Notes: generated by a model from the sequence alone, not told the origin. Shown: positions 8,052 through 18,281, counted from the stretch's first letter. The stretch is DNA of 64,000 nt from CAYTGR01 sp964437445 (GCA_964437445.1 CAYTGR010000019.1:11016-75015); one strand, 5' to 3'. Program-made: numbers and translations.

Positions 8052-9800
8052 GTGCCGGTTTTGAAACGTCTTGTCTCGTACCTGGGCCCTTACTGGAAAT
8101 CGCTGATCGTGACCAGCGTGCTCATCTTGATTCACACCGGGTTGAGCCTGCTCCCCCCGCTTTTCCAGCGGCAGATCATTGACGGGGTGATCGGCAGCCG
8201 AGACCTGGCGCGACTGGGCTGGCTGGTGGCCGGCTTAGTGGGCGTCTATGCACTCTCCGAACTGACCGATTTCGGCGACCAATACATCCGCCACACCCTG
8301 GGTGAGCGCTTTATCTTTGACCTGCGGGTGCGGCTCTATGACCACCTGCAGCGGCTCTCGCTGGCTTTCTTTGAGAAGACCTCCACCGGCGAGCTGATGT
8401 CGCGCGTCAGCAATGACGTCAATGCAATGGAGCAATTTGTCACTCATGGTGTCATCCTTACCGCCGTAGACCTGTTGCGGTTGCTCGGCGCGACGATCGT
8501 CCTGCTGGTGCTGGATTGGCGGCTGGCGCTGGTCGTGTTGGTGACGGTGCCGATCATGGCCGTGGGGCTGCGGCGTTTCAACCGGATTGCCCGGCCGATC
8601 TACCGCCGCACGCGCGACCGGTTGGGCGACATTAACGCGCGGCTCCAGGATAACCTGGCCGGCATTCGCGTCGTCCAGGCCTTCGGGCAGGAGGACGCCG
8701 AACTGGAGCGCTTTCGCAGCGTCAGCGAGGGCTACTACCTGGAGCGCGTCCGGGCAATTCGCAGCTGGTCTACCTTTTTCCCGGCGCTCTACTTTGTGAC
8801 GGCGCTGGGCGGGGTGGGGGTGCTGGGCTATGGGGCCTGGCTGGTCGTCCGCGGGCAGATGACGTTAGGGACGCTCGTGGCCTTTCTCTCATACATTACG
8901 TCGTTCTATGATCCCATCCGGCGCTTGACGGAGGTGGATAATACCTTCCAGCAGGCCATCGCTGCCGGCGAGCGCATTTTTGAGCTGCTGGACGAGCGGT
9001 CGGACATTCAGAGCGCCCCGGAGGCTATGGCCCTGGCTGCCGTGCGCGGTGAGGTCGTGTTTGAGGATGTGCATTTCCGTTACGGGCCGGAAAACGACGA
9101 GGTGCTGCACGATATTGATTTCCACATGGCCCCCGGTGAGGTGGTCGCGCTGGTGGGACCCAGCGGGGCAGGCAAGACCAGTATTGCCAACCTCCTCTGT
9201 CGCTTCTACGACCCGATCCACGGGCGGGTTTTGTTGGACGGCCACGATTTGCGCCAGGTGGACCTCCGGACCTTACGGCGCAACGTGGCAGTGGTTCTGC
9301 AAGACACCTTCCTGTTCAACGCGACCGTGCGCGAGAACCTGCGCTACGCCCGGCCGGAGGCCACTGAGGATGATTTGATCGCGGCGGCGCGGGCAGCCTA
9401 CGCCCACGATTTCATCCTGGAATTGCCACAGGGCTACGAGACTGAGCTCGGCGAGCGCGGCGTCAAGCTGAGCGGCGGTCAGCGGCAGCGGTTGGCCCTG
9501 GCGCGGGCGCTCCTGGCCGATCCGCGCATTCTGATCCTGGATGAAGCGACCTCGTCAGTGGATGCGGAGGCCGAGTACCTGATCCAGCAGGCGCTCCAGG
9601 CGGTGCTCAAGGGCCGCACGGCGCTGGTCATCGCCCACCGGCTGAGCACCATCCGCAACGCCGACAAAATCATCGCGCTGGAAGGGGGCCGCATCCGCGA
9701 GGTGGGCAATCACCAGGAATTGCTGGCGCGCGGCGGCCTCTATAGCCAGCTCTACCAGCGGCAACTGGAACTGGCGGTCTCCGGCGCGGACGTGGCTTGA
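8052..9800 (+). CDS. ABC exporter, fused membrane and ATPase domains (MdlB/MsbA type)
   Basis: 582 aa. AAGGAG (8038-8043) is 8 nt before GTG 8052 but only 2 nt before GTG 8046, so 8052 is the better start. The six-helix type I exporter membrane domain spans ~1-310. The ATPase has Walker A GPSGAGKTS (~375), Q-loop VLQDTFLFN, signature LSGGQRQR, Walker B ILILDEATSSVD and the H-loop AHRLSTIR. It is a half-transporter expected to work as a dimer. No partner ABC half-gene adjoins, so a homodimer is likely; the substrate cannot be read from the sequence. Confidence 0.95.
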   Translation: MPVLKRLVSYLGPYWKSLIVTSVLILIHTGLSLLPPLFQRQIIDGVIGSRDLARLGWLVAGLVGVYALSELTDFGDQYIRHTLGERFIFDLRVRLYDHLQRLSLAFFEKTSTGELMSRVSNDVNAMEQFVTHGVILTAVDLLRLLGATIVLLVLDWRLALVVLVTVPIMAVGLRRFNRIARPIYRRTRDRLGDINARLQDNLAGIRVVQAFGQEDAELERFRSVSEGYYLERVRAIRSWSTFFPALYFVTALGGVGVLGYGAWLVVRGQMTLGTLVAFLSYITSFYDPIRRLTEVDNTFQQAIAAGERIFELLDERSDIQSAPEAMALAAVRGEVVFEDVHFRYGPENDEVLHDIDFHMAPGEVVALVGPSGAGKTSIANLLCRFYDPIHGRVLLDGHDLRQVDLRTLRRNVAVVLQDTFLFNATVRENLRYARPEATEDDLIAAARAAYAHDFILELPQGYETELGERGVKLSGGQRQRLALARALLADPRILILDEATSSVDAEAEYLIQQALQAVLKGRTALVIAHRLSTIRNADKIIALEGGRIREVGNHQELLARGGLYSQLYQRQLELAVSGADVA

Positions 9801-9882
9801 TCGGCTGGGGAGTAAGAAAAACGCTGCTATCTGATGGGATAAAATCTGGTTGTTCAGGCCAACATTGCGTTGAGGGGGCGGT

Positions 9883-12774
9883 GTGGCGACAAAACCTGAA
9901 AACAATCCGGCGTTAAAAATCCCGTTGCGCCTGATCCTCATCGTGCCGTTTGCCGTACAGATTGCGTTGGCGACGGCCCTGATAGGATACCTTTCGTTTC
10001 TCAACGGCCGGCGGGCGGTGAACGATGTGGCGCACCAACTGCGCAACGAAATCACGGCCCGGATTGAGGAGCACCTGCTCAATTTTTTGGCCGTTCCGCA
10101 TCGTATCAACCGGCTCAACGCCAATGCCCTGCGCCAGGGGGCGTTAGATGCCAACGATCCCGCCGCTTGGGAGCGCTATTTGTGGGAGCAAATTCAGGTT
10201 TTTGATTCGGTGACGAGCATCTATTTTGGGAACACGGCCGGCGGGTTGGTGGATGCCGGGCGGGAGGGTGCCGCTGGATCTTTGTACGTCATCGTCACGG
10301 ATGCGTTTACCCAGGGCACCTTTAGGAAATATGCGACGGATGCTCAGGGACAGCCCACCGAGCTCTTGGCCACCGTCCCCAATTTTGACGCTCGCACCCG
10401 GCCCTGGTATACAGGCGCAGTGGCCAAAGGGGACAGCACCTGGAACGATATTTACATCCTGTTCACAGGGCAGGATATGGCGATTGCAGCCAGCCGTCCC
10501 GTGTACGATGAGCAGCAGAATTTATTGGGCGTGGTTTCTACCGACATTTTCCTTTCACACCTGAGCAACTTTTTGCAGAGCCTCAAAATGGGTGAGACGG
10601 GCCAAAGCTTCATCATGGAACGGTCGGGGTTGCTGGTGGCAACTTCAACTGGGGAGCAGCCCTTCGTTATAGTTGAGGGGTCCGCTCCGCGGCGACTGAA
10701 TGCCCGCGAAAGCGCCACGCCCCTGGTCCGCAGTGCGGCTGAGTTTTTGAGCGCGCACTTTGGCGATTATCACAACATCACTACCGTGCAGCAGTTAGAA
10801 TTTGAAATGGCCGGGCAACGTCAATTTCTGCAAGTCGCGCCGGTACAAGACCCTTACGGGCTGGAGTGGCTGGTCGTGGTGGTGATTCCCGAATCCGATT
10901 TTATGGCGCAAATCAACGCCAACAACCGCGTCACAGCGGGACTCATTTTGGCGATTATTTTGTTGGTGGTGGTCACAGCTGGCTTTGTGATCACCCGGTG
11001 GGTGCTCCGGCCCATTTTACGCCTCAAGACCGCGGCTCAAGCACTGGCGGCCGGAGAATGGCAGCCGGTGTCGGCGGGCGGTTGGGTGGATGAAGTGGAT
11101 GCCTTGACGCACTCATTCAACGACATGGCCGCCCAGTTGAAGCAAACGTTAGGGAGCCTGACGGCTGAAATTGCTGAGCGCAAGCGGGTGGAGCTGATCT
11201 TGCAGGAAAGTGAAGAGCGCCAGCGCCGTGTGGTTCAAAGTATGCCTGTGCTGCTGGATGCTTTTGATGCCGCCGGCACGCTGATTGCCTGGAATCAGGA
11301 ATGTGAGCGGGTGACCGGCTACCGGGCCGAGGAGGTTGTGGGAAATCCGCAAAGCATGAGTCGGTTGTATCCTGATGAAACTTATCTCCAGCAAGTGATG
11401 GCAACGTGGCGGGAGACCGGCAACAACTTCCGCAATTGGGAGCTCACTCTGACCTGTAAGAATGGTGAGACGCGCGTGGTTTCCTGGTCTAATATCTCGC
11501 AGCAGTTCCCGGTACCGGGGTGGGATTCGTGGGCCGTGGGGGTGGATGTGACCGAGCGGGTGCGGGCCGAGGCGGCCTTGCGCGAGAGCAACCGCCGCCT
11601 GGAAAGGGCGCTGGCAGAATTGCAAGCGATGCAGGAGCGGATGATGCAGCAGGAACGTCTGGCCGCCGTGGGCCAGCTGGCCGCCGGCATTGCGCACGAT
11701 TTCAACAACATCCTGGCGACCATCACGTTGTATACCCAACTGGCGTTGCGGGTGAACGCGCTCACGCCGGAGCTCCGCAAGCGTCTGGAGACGGTTGCCC
11801 AACAGGCTCAACACGGCGCCGACCTGGTACAGCAGATCCTGGACTTTGGGCGGCAGGCTGTAATGAAGCGTCAGCCCCTTGCCATGGACTTGTTTTTGCA
11901 GGGCGTGGTTCAAATGTTGGAACGCACGTTACCGGAGAGCATCCAACTCAGGTTGGTTTTTGAGCCGAATGAGTATGGGGTCAATGCCGACCCGGCGCGC
12001 CTGCAACAGGCGATAGTGAACCTGGCGCTCAATGCACGGGATGCAATGCCGAAGGGCGGCACTCTCACCTTCACCCTGGCCAGAGTAGAGGGCCAGGAAA
12101 TTGATTGTGTGGCCTGTGGGCGTGTGGCCGGCGGCGCTTGGGTTCAGGTGCGGATCACAGACAGCGGGATGGGGATTCCACCGGAAGTGTTGCCCCATAT
12201 TTTTGAGCCGTTTTTTACTACCAGGGCGCCCCTGGGGCATGGGTTGGGGTTGGCGCAGGTATACGGCATCGTGAAGCAGCACGAGGGACATCTGGCGGTG
12301 GAAACCGGGGACGGGCGTGGCACCACTTTCGTGCTCTATTTACCGGCGCTGCCGGTCCGTGCGCCGGTAGCTGACACACCGGCACCCAGCGTTGCCGTGA
12401 CTTCTGGTCAGGGGCAAACCATTTTGGTGGTGGAGGATGACGCGGCTGTTCGCACTGCATTGGTGGAAGTGCTGGAGCTCCTGGGGTATCAGACGTTGGC
12501 CGCGGCAGAGGGACAGGCCGCGCTGGAGCTCTGTGTGCGCCGACCGGAGATCGCTCTGGTGTTATGCGATTGGGTGATGCCCGCTATGGGAGGGCTGGAC
12601 TTTGTGCAGGCGTTACGAGAGCGCCAGCTGGCGGTCAAAGTTTTGGTGCTGACCGGGCATCCTTTAGAGGAAGCAGTAACTCAAAGTGCGACCTCCATGG
12701 GGATCGTGGGCTGGATCCTCAAGCCGGCGAGCCTGGAGCAGTTGGCCGAGACGATTGCGCAAGCCTTAGAATGA
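9883..12774 (+). CDS. Hybrid histidine kinase: Cache-HAMP-PAS-HisKA-HATPase-REC
   Basis: 963 aa. GTG 9883 follows GAGGGGGCG. TM1 lies at ~13-36, an extracellular double-Cache sensor at ~40-340, TM2 at ~347-372, HAMP at ~370-425, PAS at ~455-560, HisKA with GIAHDFNNIL (His ~606) at ~590-660, HATPase (DSGMGIPPEVLPHIFEPFF, GHGLGLAQVYGIV) at ~690-830, and a receiver with ILVVEDD and acceptor Asp in LVLCDWVMP (~896) at ~845-963. Cache domains bind small ligands such as amino or organic acids. The AHDFNN-type HisKA commonly pairs with a C-terminal receiver. No output regulator gene is adjacent. Confidence 0.95.
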   Translation: MATKPENNPALKIPLRLILIVPFAVQIALATALIGYLSFLNGRRAVNDVAHQLRNEITARIEEHLLNFLAVPHRINRLNANALRQGALDANDPAAWERYLWEQIQVFDSVTSIYFGNTAGGLVDAGREGAAGSLYVIVTDAFTQGTFRKYATDAQGQPTELLATVPNFDARTRPWYTGAVAKGDSTWNDIYILFTGQDMAIAASRPVYDEQQNLLGVVSTDIFLSHLSNFLQSLKMGETGQSFIMERSGLLVATSTGEQPFVIVEGSAPRRLNARESATPLVRSAAEFLSAHFGDYHNITTVQQLEFEMAGQRQFLQVAPVQDPYGLEWLVVVVIPESDFMAQINANNRVTAGLILAIILLVVVTAGFVITRWVLRPILRLKTAAQALAAGEWQPVSAGGWVDEVDALTHSFNDMAAQLKQTLGSLTAEIAERKRVELILQESEERQRRVVQSMPVLLDAFDAAGTLIAWNQECERVTGYRAEEVVGNPQSMSRLYPDETYLQQVMATWRETGNNFRNWELTLTCKNGETRVVSWSNISQQFPVPGWDSWAVGVDVTERVRAEAALRESNRRLERALAELQAMQERMMQQERLAAVGQLAAGIAHDFNNILATITLYTQLALRVNALTPELRKRLETVAQQAQHGADLVQQILDFGRQAVMKRQPLAMDLFLQGVVQMLERTLPESIQLRLVFEPNEYGVNADPARLQQAIVNLALNARDAMPKGGTLTFTLARVEGQEIDCVACGRVAGGAWVQVRITDSGMGIPPEVLPHIFEPFFTTRAPLGHGLGLAQVYGIVKQHEGHLAVETGDGRGTTFVLYLPALPVRAPVADTPAPSVAVTSGQGQTILVVEDDAAVRTALVEVLELLGYQTLAAAEGQAALELCVRRPEIALVLCDWVMPAMGGLDFVQALRERQLAVKVLVLTGHPLEEAVTQSATSMGIVGWILKPASLEQLAETIAQALE

Positions 12775-12942
12775 ATCAGGACCTGCACAGAATAGGCTTT
12801 GTGATGGCGGTTTCAACTGTTTTTAGCGTGACAAGCGTGCCGGCAGGCGTCATTACAGTTCTAATTTAAGATTAGACAATGATTTTCCGGGTGTCCTGGT
12901 GTGCTGGCGTTAAGATTCTTGGGAGGTTTTCAGGGAGGGACA

Positions 12943-13983
12943 ATGAACAGACCCATCACTCGCCGTGAACTGTTGCGTTACCTGGCCGCCGGTTTGGGGG
13001 CGGGGGTCGGCGGCTGGTTTTTGAGCGCCTGTGGGCAGCGGACCACCCCGTTGCCGCCTTCACCGACGACCCCGGCGGCGCTGGCGACCTCTGCACCACC
13101 GGCTAACACCACCGTCGCGCCGTCCGCCGTGGCTGCTACGGCTACTCCGGCCCCGACGACCACCTCGGCTGGCGGCAAGCCTGACCTGGTCGTCGCCCGT
13201 GGTGGTGACCCGGAGCAGCTGGTCATCCGGGCCCTGGCCGCTTGGGGCGGGATGGAGCGCTTCGTCCCCCCCGGTGCTAACGTGATCATCAAGCCGAATA
13301 TCTGCGTGGCCTATCATACCTACGAGTATGCCGCCACGACCAATCCGTGGGTGGTGGGGGCGCTCGTCAAGCTCTGCCTGGCGGCGGGGGCCCGGCGTGT
13401 CCGCGTCATGGATTTCCCCTTTGGCGGCGGGGCTGAAGAAGCTTACGTTCGCAGCGGCATCCAGGAACAGGTGGCGGCGGCCGGCGGCGAAATGGAGCTC
13501 ATGTCCGATTTCAAATTCGTCAACACACAGATCCCCCAGGGACTGGCGTTGCACAAGACCGCCATCTACGACGAGATTCTCAACGCGGATGTGCTTATCA
13601 ATGTGCCGATTGCCAAAGACCACGGTTCAACGCGGTTGACGCTGGGCATGAAGAACCTGATGGGGGTGGTGCGCGACCGCCAGGCGATGCATCGCAGCTT
13701 GGGCCAGCAGATCGCCGATTTGAACACCCGGGTGCGCCCGACCCTCACCGTTGTGGATGCCATCCGCATCCTCATGGCCAACGGCCCGACCGGCGGCGAT
13801 TTGAACGATGTGCGGCAGATGGATACCGTGATCGTCAGCCCCGACATCGTCGCGGCCGACAGCTATGCTGCGACGCTCTTTGATTTGCAGCCCAGGGAAG
13901 TTCCTTACATAGATGCCGCGGCGGAGATGGGATTGGGTATCTACGATCTAGAGCAATTGAAGATTGAAGAATTGTCCCTATGA
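12943..13983 (+). CDS. DUF362 domain lipoprotein with Tat signal
   Basis: 346 aa. ATG 12943 follows GGAGGGA. The N-terminus has a twin-arginine motif (TRRELL), a hydrophobic stretch and a lipobox ending in LSAC, so it is probably exported folded and anchored as a lipoprotein. A Pro/Thr/Ala-rich linker (~33-80) precedes the DUF362 domain (NVIIKPNICV, NVPIAKDHGSTRLTLGMKNLMG). DUF362 proteins often carry Fe-S clusters, but no ferredoxin motif is visible here. Its stop overlaps the next start (ATGA). Confidence 0.87.
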   Translation: MNRPITRRELLRYLAAGLGAGVGGWFLSACGQRTTPLPPSPTTPAALATSAPPANTTVAPSAVAATATPAPTTTSAGGKPDLVVARGGDPEQLVIRALAAWGGMERFVPPGANVIIKPNICVAYHTYEYAATTNPWVVGALVKLCLAAGARRVRVMDFPFGGGAEEAYVRSGIQEQVAAAGGEMELMSDFKFVNTQIPQGLALHKTAIYDEILNADVLINVPIAKDHGSTRLTLGMKNLMGVVRDRQAMHRSLGQQIADLNTRVRPTLTVVDAIRILMANGPTGGDLNDVRQMDTVIVSPDIVAADSYAATLFDLQPREVPYIDAAAEMGLGIYDLEQLKIEELSL

Positions 13984-14381
13984 TAGCCGGGGAAGAGGCA
14001 ACGCGCCTGTGGACTGATCCCAGCGCTTTTGAGCAGCTGGTCGCCGAGGCTCTGGATAGCCTGCCGGCAACATTCCTGGAGCGGCTGGAAAACGTGGAGG
14101 TGGTCGTGGAGGAGTGGCCCGATGCGGAGACGTTGGGTCTGGCCGCTGTCGCCCGGCGCACGGATCTGTTGGGCTTTTATCACGGCGTGCCGTTGACCAG
14201 CCGGACTCACTCTTACGGGCTGGTGCTCCCGGACAAGATCAGTCTTTACCGCCAGCCGATTTTGCTCCGCTGTCGCACGTGGGAGGAGGCGCGGGGGCTG
14301 GTGCGCCGGGTGGTGCGCCATGAAATTGCACACTATTTCGGCATTAGCGACGAGCGGCTGGAGGAATTGGGCGCCTATTGA
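13980..14381 (+). CDS. Minimal zincin-type metallopeptidase family protein
   Basis: 133 aa. It overlaps the upstream stop by 4 bp. The C-terminal HEIAHYFGISDERLEELG matches the HExxHxxG(I/V)xD motif of the small metallopeptidases formerly called DUF1025. The two His ligands and catalytic Glu are intact. Members are single-domain cytosolic proteins of ~120-140 aa with unknown physiological substrate. It sits in an apparent operon with the DUF362 lipoprotein. Confidence 0.85.
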   Translation: MIAGEEATRLWTDPSAFEQLVAEALDSLPATFLERLENVEVVVEEWPDAETLGLAAVARRTDLLGFYHGVPLTSRTHSYGLVLPDKISLYRQPILLRCRTWEEARGLVRRVVRHEIAHYFGISDERLEELGAY

Positions 14382-14404
14382 ATGAAAGTTTTCGTGTAGC
14401 CAAA

Positions 14405-14968
14405 ATGGCAGCTCTCTTAGTCATCGTCACCGGCGCACCTGGGACAGGCAAGACTACGCTGGCCCGGCAAATTGCCGTTGATTTCCGGCTCCCGCTCATC
14501 ACCAAGGACGGCATTAAGGAATGTTTGTTTGACCGGCTGGGTTGGAGCGACCGGGAATGGTCGCGGCGGTTAGGTTGGGCCACCCGGGACCTGATAGACT
14601 ACTTTGTGGGCGTCCAGCTGGCGGCGGGACGTTCCCTGGTGGTAGAGAGCAACTTCCATTCTCAGAGTGATACCCCCAAGTTTCTGGCCCTGCGGCAACA
14701 ATACGACTTTCGCATCTTTCAGATCTGGCTGACGGCCAATCCGATGGTGCTGTTGGAGCGTTTTATCCTGCGTTGGGCCACGGGAGACCGCCATCCCGGG
14801 CATGTGGATCATCTCGGCCTGGAGGAACTGCAAGCCAGCATCGTCAGTGGTGATTACAGCGTGTTGGACATCGGCGGGGAAGTCTATCCGCTGGATATGA
14901 CCGATTTTACGAAAGTGGACCTGGCTCCCCTCTGGCAGGCTCTGCGCACAGCCCTGCAAGACGAGTAG
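14405..14968 (+). CDS. P-loop small-molecule kinase-like ATPase
   Basis: 187 aa from ATG 14405, which begins at the P-loop strand (VIVTGAPGTGKTTLA). A TTG at 14378, overlapping the previous stop, is an alternative start adding nine residues. After Walker A come ITKDGIKECLF and VVESNFHS, resembling zeta-toxin or chloramphenicol-phosphotransferase-type P-loop kinases. The acceptor substrate is unknown. A strong hairpin follows the stop. Confidence 0.75.
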   Translation: MAALLVIVTGAPGTGKTTLARQIAVDFRLPLITKDGIKECLFDRLGWSDREWSRRLGWATRDLIDYFVGVQLAAGRSLVVESNFHSQSDTPKFLALRQQYDFRIFQIWLTANPMVLLERFILRWATGDRHPGHVDHLGLEELQASIVSGDYSVLDIGGEVYPLDMTDFTKVDLAPLWQALRTALQDE

Positions 14969-14993
14969 CGTCCGGCTGTCGTGACGTCTTAAG

Positions 14994-15040
14994 GGGGGAT
15001 TTTTCGTGGGCGGGTTTGGTTCAGCCACGAAAAATCCCCC
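14994..15040. terminator. Perfect 16-bp hairpin between convergent genes
   Basis: GGGGGATTTTTCGTGG (14994-15009) pairs perfectly with CCACGAAAAATCCCCC (15025-15040) around a 15-nt loop. It lies after the plus-strand kinase-like gene (stop 14968) and before the minus-strand phosphorylase end (15101). It probably works as a bidirectional terminator, although the T-tract is inside the stem. Confidence 0.6.
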
Positions 15041-15100
15041 TCAACAATTTCCGAACGGCCTTCAGGCCGCCAAATGATTGTACCAGCTGCCGGGCTTACA

Positions 15101-17266
15101 TTACCGGCGTTTCTCCAGCGTGAGTGTGTCGCGCAGGGCCGGCAGATAATATTGCTCGGTGTATTCCTTGACCATGCGCCGTGTGGAGAACCGGGGGCCT
15201 ACCGTGCGGATGGATTCTTTCATCATAGCCACCCAACTGCGCGGGATGTCGTCCCGGTCGCGCTGATAGTAGAGCGGCGCTACCTCTTCCTCCAGTACGC
15301 GATAGAGTGCGTTGGCGTCGGCGTTATCCTGCTGCTCCGGATCGTCATATTCCTGGCCGTTTTCTATGGCCCAACCGTTACGGCCATTGTAGGCTTCCGC
15401 CCACCAACCATCCAGAATGCTCAAGTTGATGCCCCCGTTGATGGCGACTTTCATGCCGCTGGTGCCGCTGGCCTCTTGGGGGCGGCGGGGCGTGTTCATC
15501 CAGATGTCTACCCCCTGGACCAGATAGCGGGCCACGTGCATGTCGTAATCTTCCACAAAGGCGATGCGCCCGCCCATCTCCGGACTGCGCGCCCAGTTGT
15601 AGACTTCCTGGAGCAGCCGCTTGCCCGGTTCATCGGCCGGGTGGGCCTTGCCGGCAAAAATGAACTGCACCGGCCGGTAGCGGTTGTGGACGAGGGCCCG
15701 CAGCCGGTCAATGTCCCGGAAAAGCAAGTAGGCCCGTTTGTAAGTGGCGAAGCGGCGGGCAAAGCCGATCACCAGCGCGTCCGGATCCAGGAAAATGCCG
15801 GAGGCCAGCAGCTGCTCCGGTGACACTGCCCCGCTGACGCGCGCCAGGCGGGCCCGTTCGCGGATCACTGAGAACATCTTGCGCTTGAGCGAAACGTGGG
15901 CGTCCCACAGCCGCTCGTCCGGCACATCGTCCATCCGCTCCCAGAGTGTCGGATCGTCTTGCCGTTCGATCCAATCGGGCCCCAAATAGAGCCGGTAAAT
16001 CCGGTGCATGGCCTCACCGACCCAGGAGGAAAGGTGAATGCCGTTGGTGACCTGGCCGATGGGAACTTGCGCGACGGGCCGGTCGGGCCAGATGCTCTGC
16101 CACATCCGGCGGGAGACCTCGCCGTGCAGCTGGCTGACGCCGTTGGCGCGACCGGAGAGCTGGAGTGCCAGCGCAGTCATGTTGAAAGCCGGCCCATAGC
16201 TGCCCTCGTGGTTGCCCAGGGCCATGAATTCATCCCGGCTGAGGTTCAGCTGGGGCCAGAAACGGTGGAAGTATTTCTCCATCAGGCCAAAGGAGAAAGC
16301 ATCGTGGCCGGCCGGGACAGGCGTGTGGGTCGTGAAAATGGTGCCGGCCCGGACCCGTTCCATGGCTGCCGGGAACGAGAGCCCTTGGGCAACGTATTCC
16401 CGCAACCGTTCCAGCACCATGAACGCGGCGTGCCCTTCGTTGATATGCCAGACGCGGGGCTCCAGCTCCAGCGCGCGCAGCACGCGGACCCCCCCAATGC
16501 CCAGGATGATCTCCTGCTGGATGCGCATCTCCTGGTCGCCCCCGTAGAGCCGGGCGGTCAGTTCCCGGTCCCAGGGGGCGTTCTGCTCGGTGTCGGAGTC
16601 CATCAAGTAAAGCCGCACCCGGCCCACCTGCACCTGCCAGATTTGCAACTGGATGGTGCGATCACCAACTTCCACGGGAACCAGCCGGCAGCTGTTGTCT
16701 GCACACAAGCTGGGACGGAGCGCGACCTCACCCGGGTTCAAGGGATTGTAGATGGCCTCCTGCCAACCGCTATGATCCAGCCGTTGGTGGAAATATCCTT
16801 GCTCGTAGAGGAAGCCCACGGCCACAAACGGCAGTCCCAGATCGCTGGCTTCCTTAGCGTGATCGCCGGAAAGAATGCCCAGGCCGCCGGAATAAATGGG
16901 CAGCGAAATGTGCAGGCCGAATTCAGCCGAAAAATAGGCAATCGTGTAATCTAACAGATCATGGTGGGTGCGCGAAAACCAGAGGTGCCCATTTTTCAAG
17001 TCGCGGTCCATTTCCATCATCACTGCATCGTAAGCGCGCAGGAAGGCCGGGTCTTTGGCCAGTGCCTGCAGCTGCTCAGGCGCCACTTCTAAGAGAATGC
17101 GAACCGGGTTGTGGCGGGTGGTGCTCCAGAGCGTGCGGTCCACCATCCTGAACAGATCGCGTGCGGAGCGGTGCCAGGACCAGCTCAGGTTATAAGCCAG
17201 TTCTTCCAGGCGGGCGATCCGGAGCGGGAGCTTGTCCCGGATGGTGTTTTGAAGTTCTACATGCAT
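15101..17266 (-). CDS. glgP: Alpha-glucan (glycogen) phosphorylase
   Basis: 721 aa. ATG 17266 has GGGAGG upstream. The N-terminal part matches the DUF3417-type start of the short bacterial alpha-glucan phosphorylases (LARLEELAYNLSWSWH-like), and the C-terminal half has the PLP-binding segment EASGTSGMKVAINGGINLSI with the cofactor lysine. The enzyme releases glucose-1-phosphate from glycogen or maltodextrins with phosphate. No other glycogen gene is in the window. The gene is separated from the upstream membrane-protein gene by a terminator. Confidence 0.93.
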   Translation of the reverse strand: MHVELQNTIRDKLPLRIARLEELAYNLSWSWHRSARDLFRMVDRTLWSTTRHNPVRILLEVAPEQLQALAKDPAFLRAYDAVMMEMDRDLKNGHLWFSRTHHDLLDYTIAYFSAEFGLHISLPIYSGGLGILSGDHAKEASDLGLPFVAVGFLYEQGYFHQRLDHSGWQEAIYNPLNPGEVALRPSLCADNSCRLVPVEVGDRTIQLQIWQVQVGRVRLYLMDSDTEQNAPWDRELTARLYGGDQEMRIQQEIILGIGGVRVLRALELEPRVWHINEGHAAFMVLERLREYVAQGLSFPAAMERVRAGTIFTTHTPVPAGHDAFSFGLMEKYFHRFWPQLNLSRDEFMALGNHEGSYGPAFNMTALALQLSGRANGVSQLHGEVSRRMWQSIWPDRPVAQVPIGQVTNGIHLSSWVGEAMHRIYRLYLGPDWIERQDDPTLWERMDDVPDERLWDAHVSLKRKMFSVIRERARLARVSGAVSPEQLLASGIFLDPDALVIGFARRFATYKRAYLLFRDIDRLRALVHNRYRPVQFIFAGKAHPADEPGKRLLQEVYNWARSPEMGGRIAFVEDYDMHVARYLVQGVDIWMNTPRRPQEASGTSGMKVAINGGINLSILDGWWAEAYNGRNGWAIENGQEYDDPEQQDNADANALYRVLEEEVAPLYYQRDRDDIPRSWVAMMKESIRTVGPRFSTRRMVKEYTEQYYLPALRDTLTLEKRR

Positions 17267-17300
17267 GGTAACCTCCCGATCAATAAGGGCGGATAAAAAA

Positions 17301-17330
17301 GACAAATGACCAACTCCCTGGTCATTTGTC
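17301..17330 (-). terminator. Rho-independent terminator (minus strand)
   Basis: GACAAATGACCA and TGGTCATTTGTC form a perfect 12-bp stem with a 6-nt loop. On the minus strand the stem is followed directly by TTTTTT. It sits just after the stop of the 278-aa membrane protein (17343). Confidence 0.85.
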
Positions 17331-17342
17331 TTGCATAACGTT

Positions 17343-18179
17343 TTAGGGTCTGACCCACAGGATGAAAATGAAGATCAACAGGGCCAGGACGATAAATTCT
17401 AACAAAACTCTACGGTCCAGCTTGTTGAGGAGATATTGATAAATGAGGCCGACCTGTAGATATAATCCGATGGTGAGCAAGGTGGCGGTGGACCAGGCTG
17501 AGAGCGGCCAGTAGCTCAGCACCCAGGTAGCTTCCGCTTCCAGAATCCCAATCACGCCGCCAAAGAGCAGCACGGAGCTAGCGGTCGCACTGCTGGCGCT
17601 GAGCAGATCCATGGCCAGTAGCCCGCTCAGCACCAGGACGGCCGGCCCCATAATCAACGCCCGGCCGCCGCTGCCTAAGAGCAAGGTGAACAGGGCAAAC
17701 CCCAGCAGATAATCGGTGATGTTGAGCAGGGTGCGGGCCTGGGCGTACCCCGGGTTCTTGGGGGAAAAAGCGCGGTAGGTGAAGTGGACCAGCCCGCCGA
17801 TGATCAGCCCGCTCAGGATCAGGGCCCCCAACCAGAGCGGCCACGAGGTCGCCCGGATCAGCAAAAGCGAGGCTAAAAGCGCGCCCAGCGTGGGAGCGAT
17901 GAGGGAAAAGCCTAACCGCCGTTCGCGCTGTCCCTGAACCGGCGAGGCCCGCAGCAGCGCAAAGGTGCCGGTGGCTACCAGGCCCATCATCAGCGCGGCC
18001 AATAACCAGTCACCGCCGATAGAGAAGCCCAGCGCCGAGCCAAAAATCCGCCGGGCGCTCCAATTGACTGTGGGCAGTTCCACAAAGCGCAGCAGGGTGG
18101 CGCTGCTGAGGGTCACGGCCAGCAAGATGCTGAGCCGGTCCCGCTCCAGCGGTTGGGTCTCCTGGGGTTCGGTGATCAT
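17343..18179 (-). CDS. Polytopic membrane protein, unknown function
   Basis: 278 aa from ATG 18179 (MITEPQETQPLERDRLSILL); longer in-frame upstream codons do not look coding. About eight hydrophobic segments are joined by short loops and no catalytic motif was recognised. It ends with a membrane helix and lies just upstream of a strong terminator. A hairpin at 18282-18325 separates it from the PspC gene. I cannot assign a function. Confidence 0.75.
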   Translation of the reverse strand: MITEPQETQPLERDRLSILLAVTLSSATLLRFVELPTVNWSARRIFGSALGFSIGGDWLLAALMMGLVATGTFALLRASPVQGQRERRLGFSLIAPTLGALLASLLLIRATSWPLWLGALILSGLIIGGLVHFTYRAFSPKNPGYAQARTLLNITDYLLGFALFTLLLGSGGRALIMGPAVLVLSGLLAMDLLSASSATASSVLLFGGVIGILEAEATWVLSYWPLSAWSTATLLTIGLYLQVGLIYQYLLNKLDRRVLLEFIVLALLIFIFILWVRP

Positions 18180-18281
18180 CAATGGGCAAGCTCCAACACA
18201 AGGGGGTATTGTAACGCGGTGATGGGATTTGTCAATGCCGGTTTGACTGGGCGGCCCGCAGGCGGCTTGAGGCAAAACGAG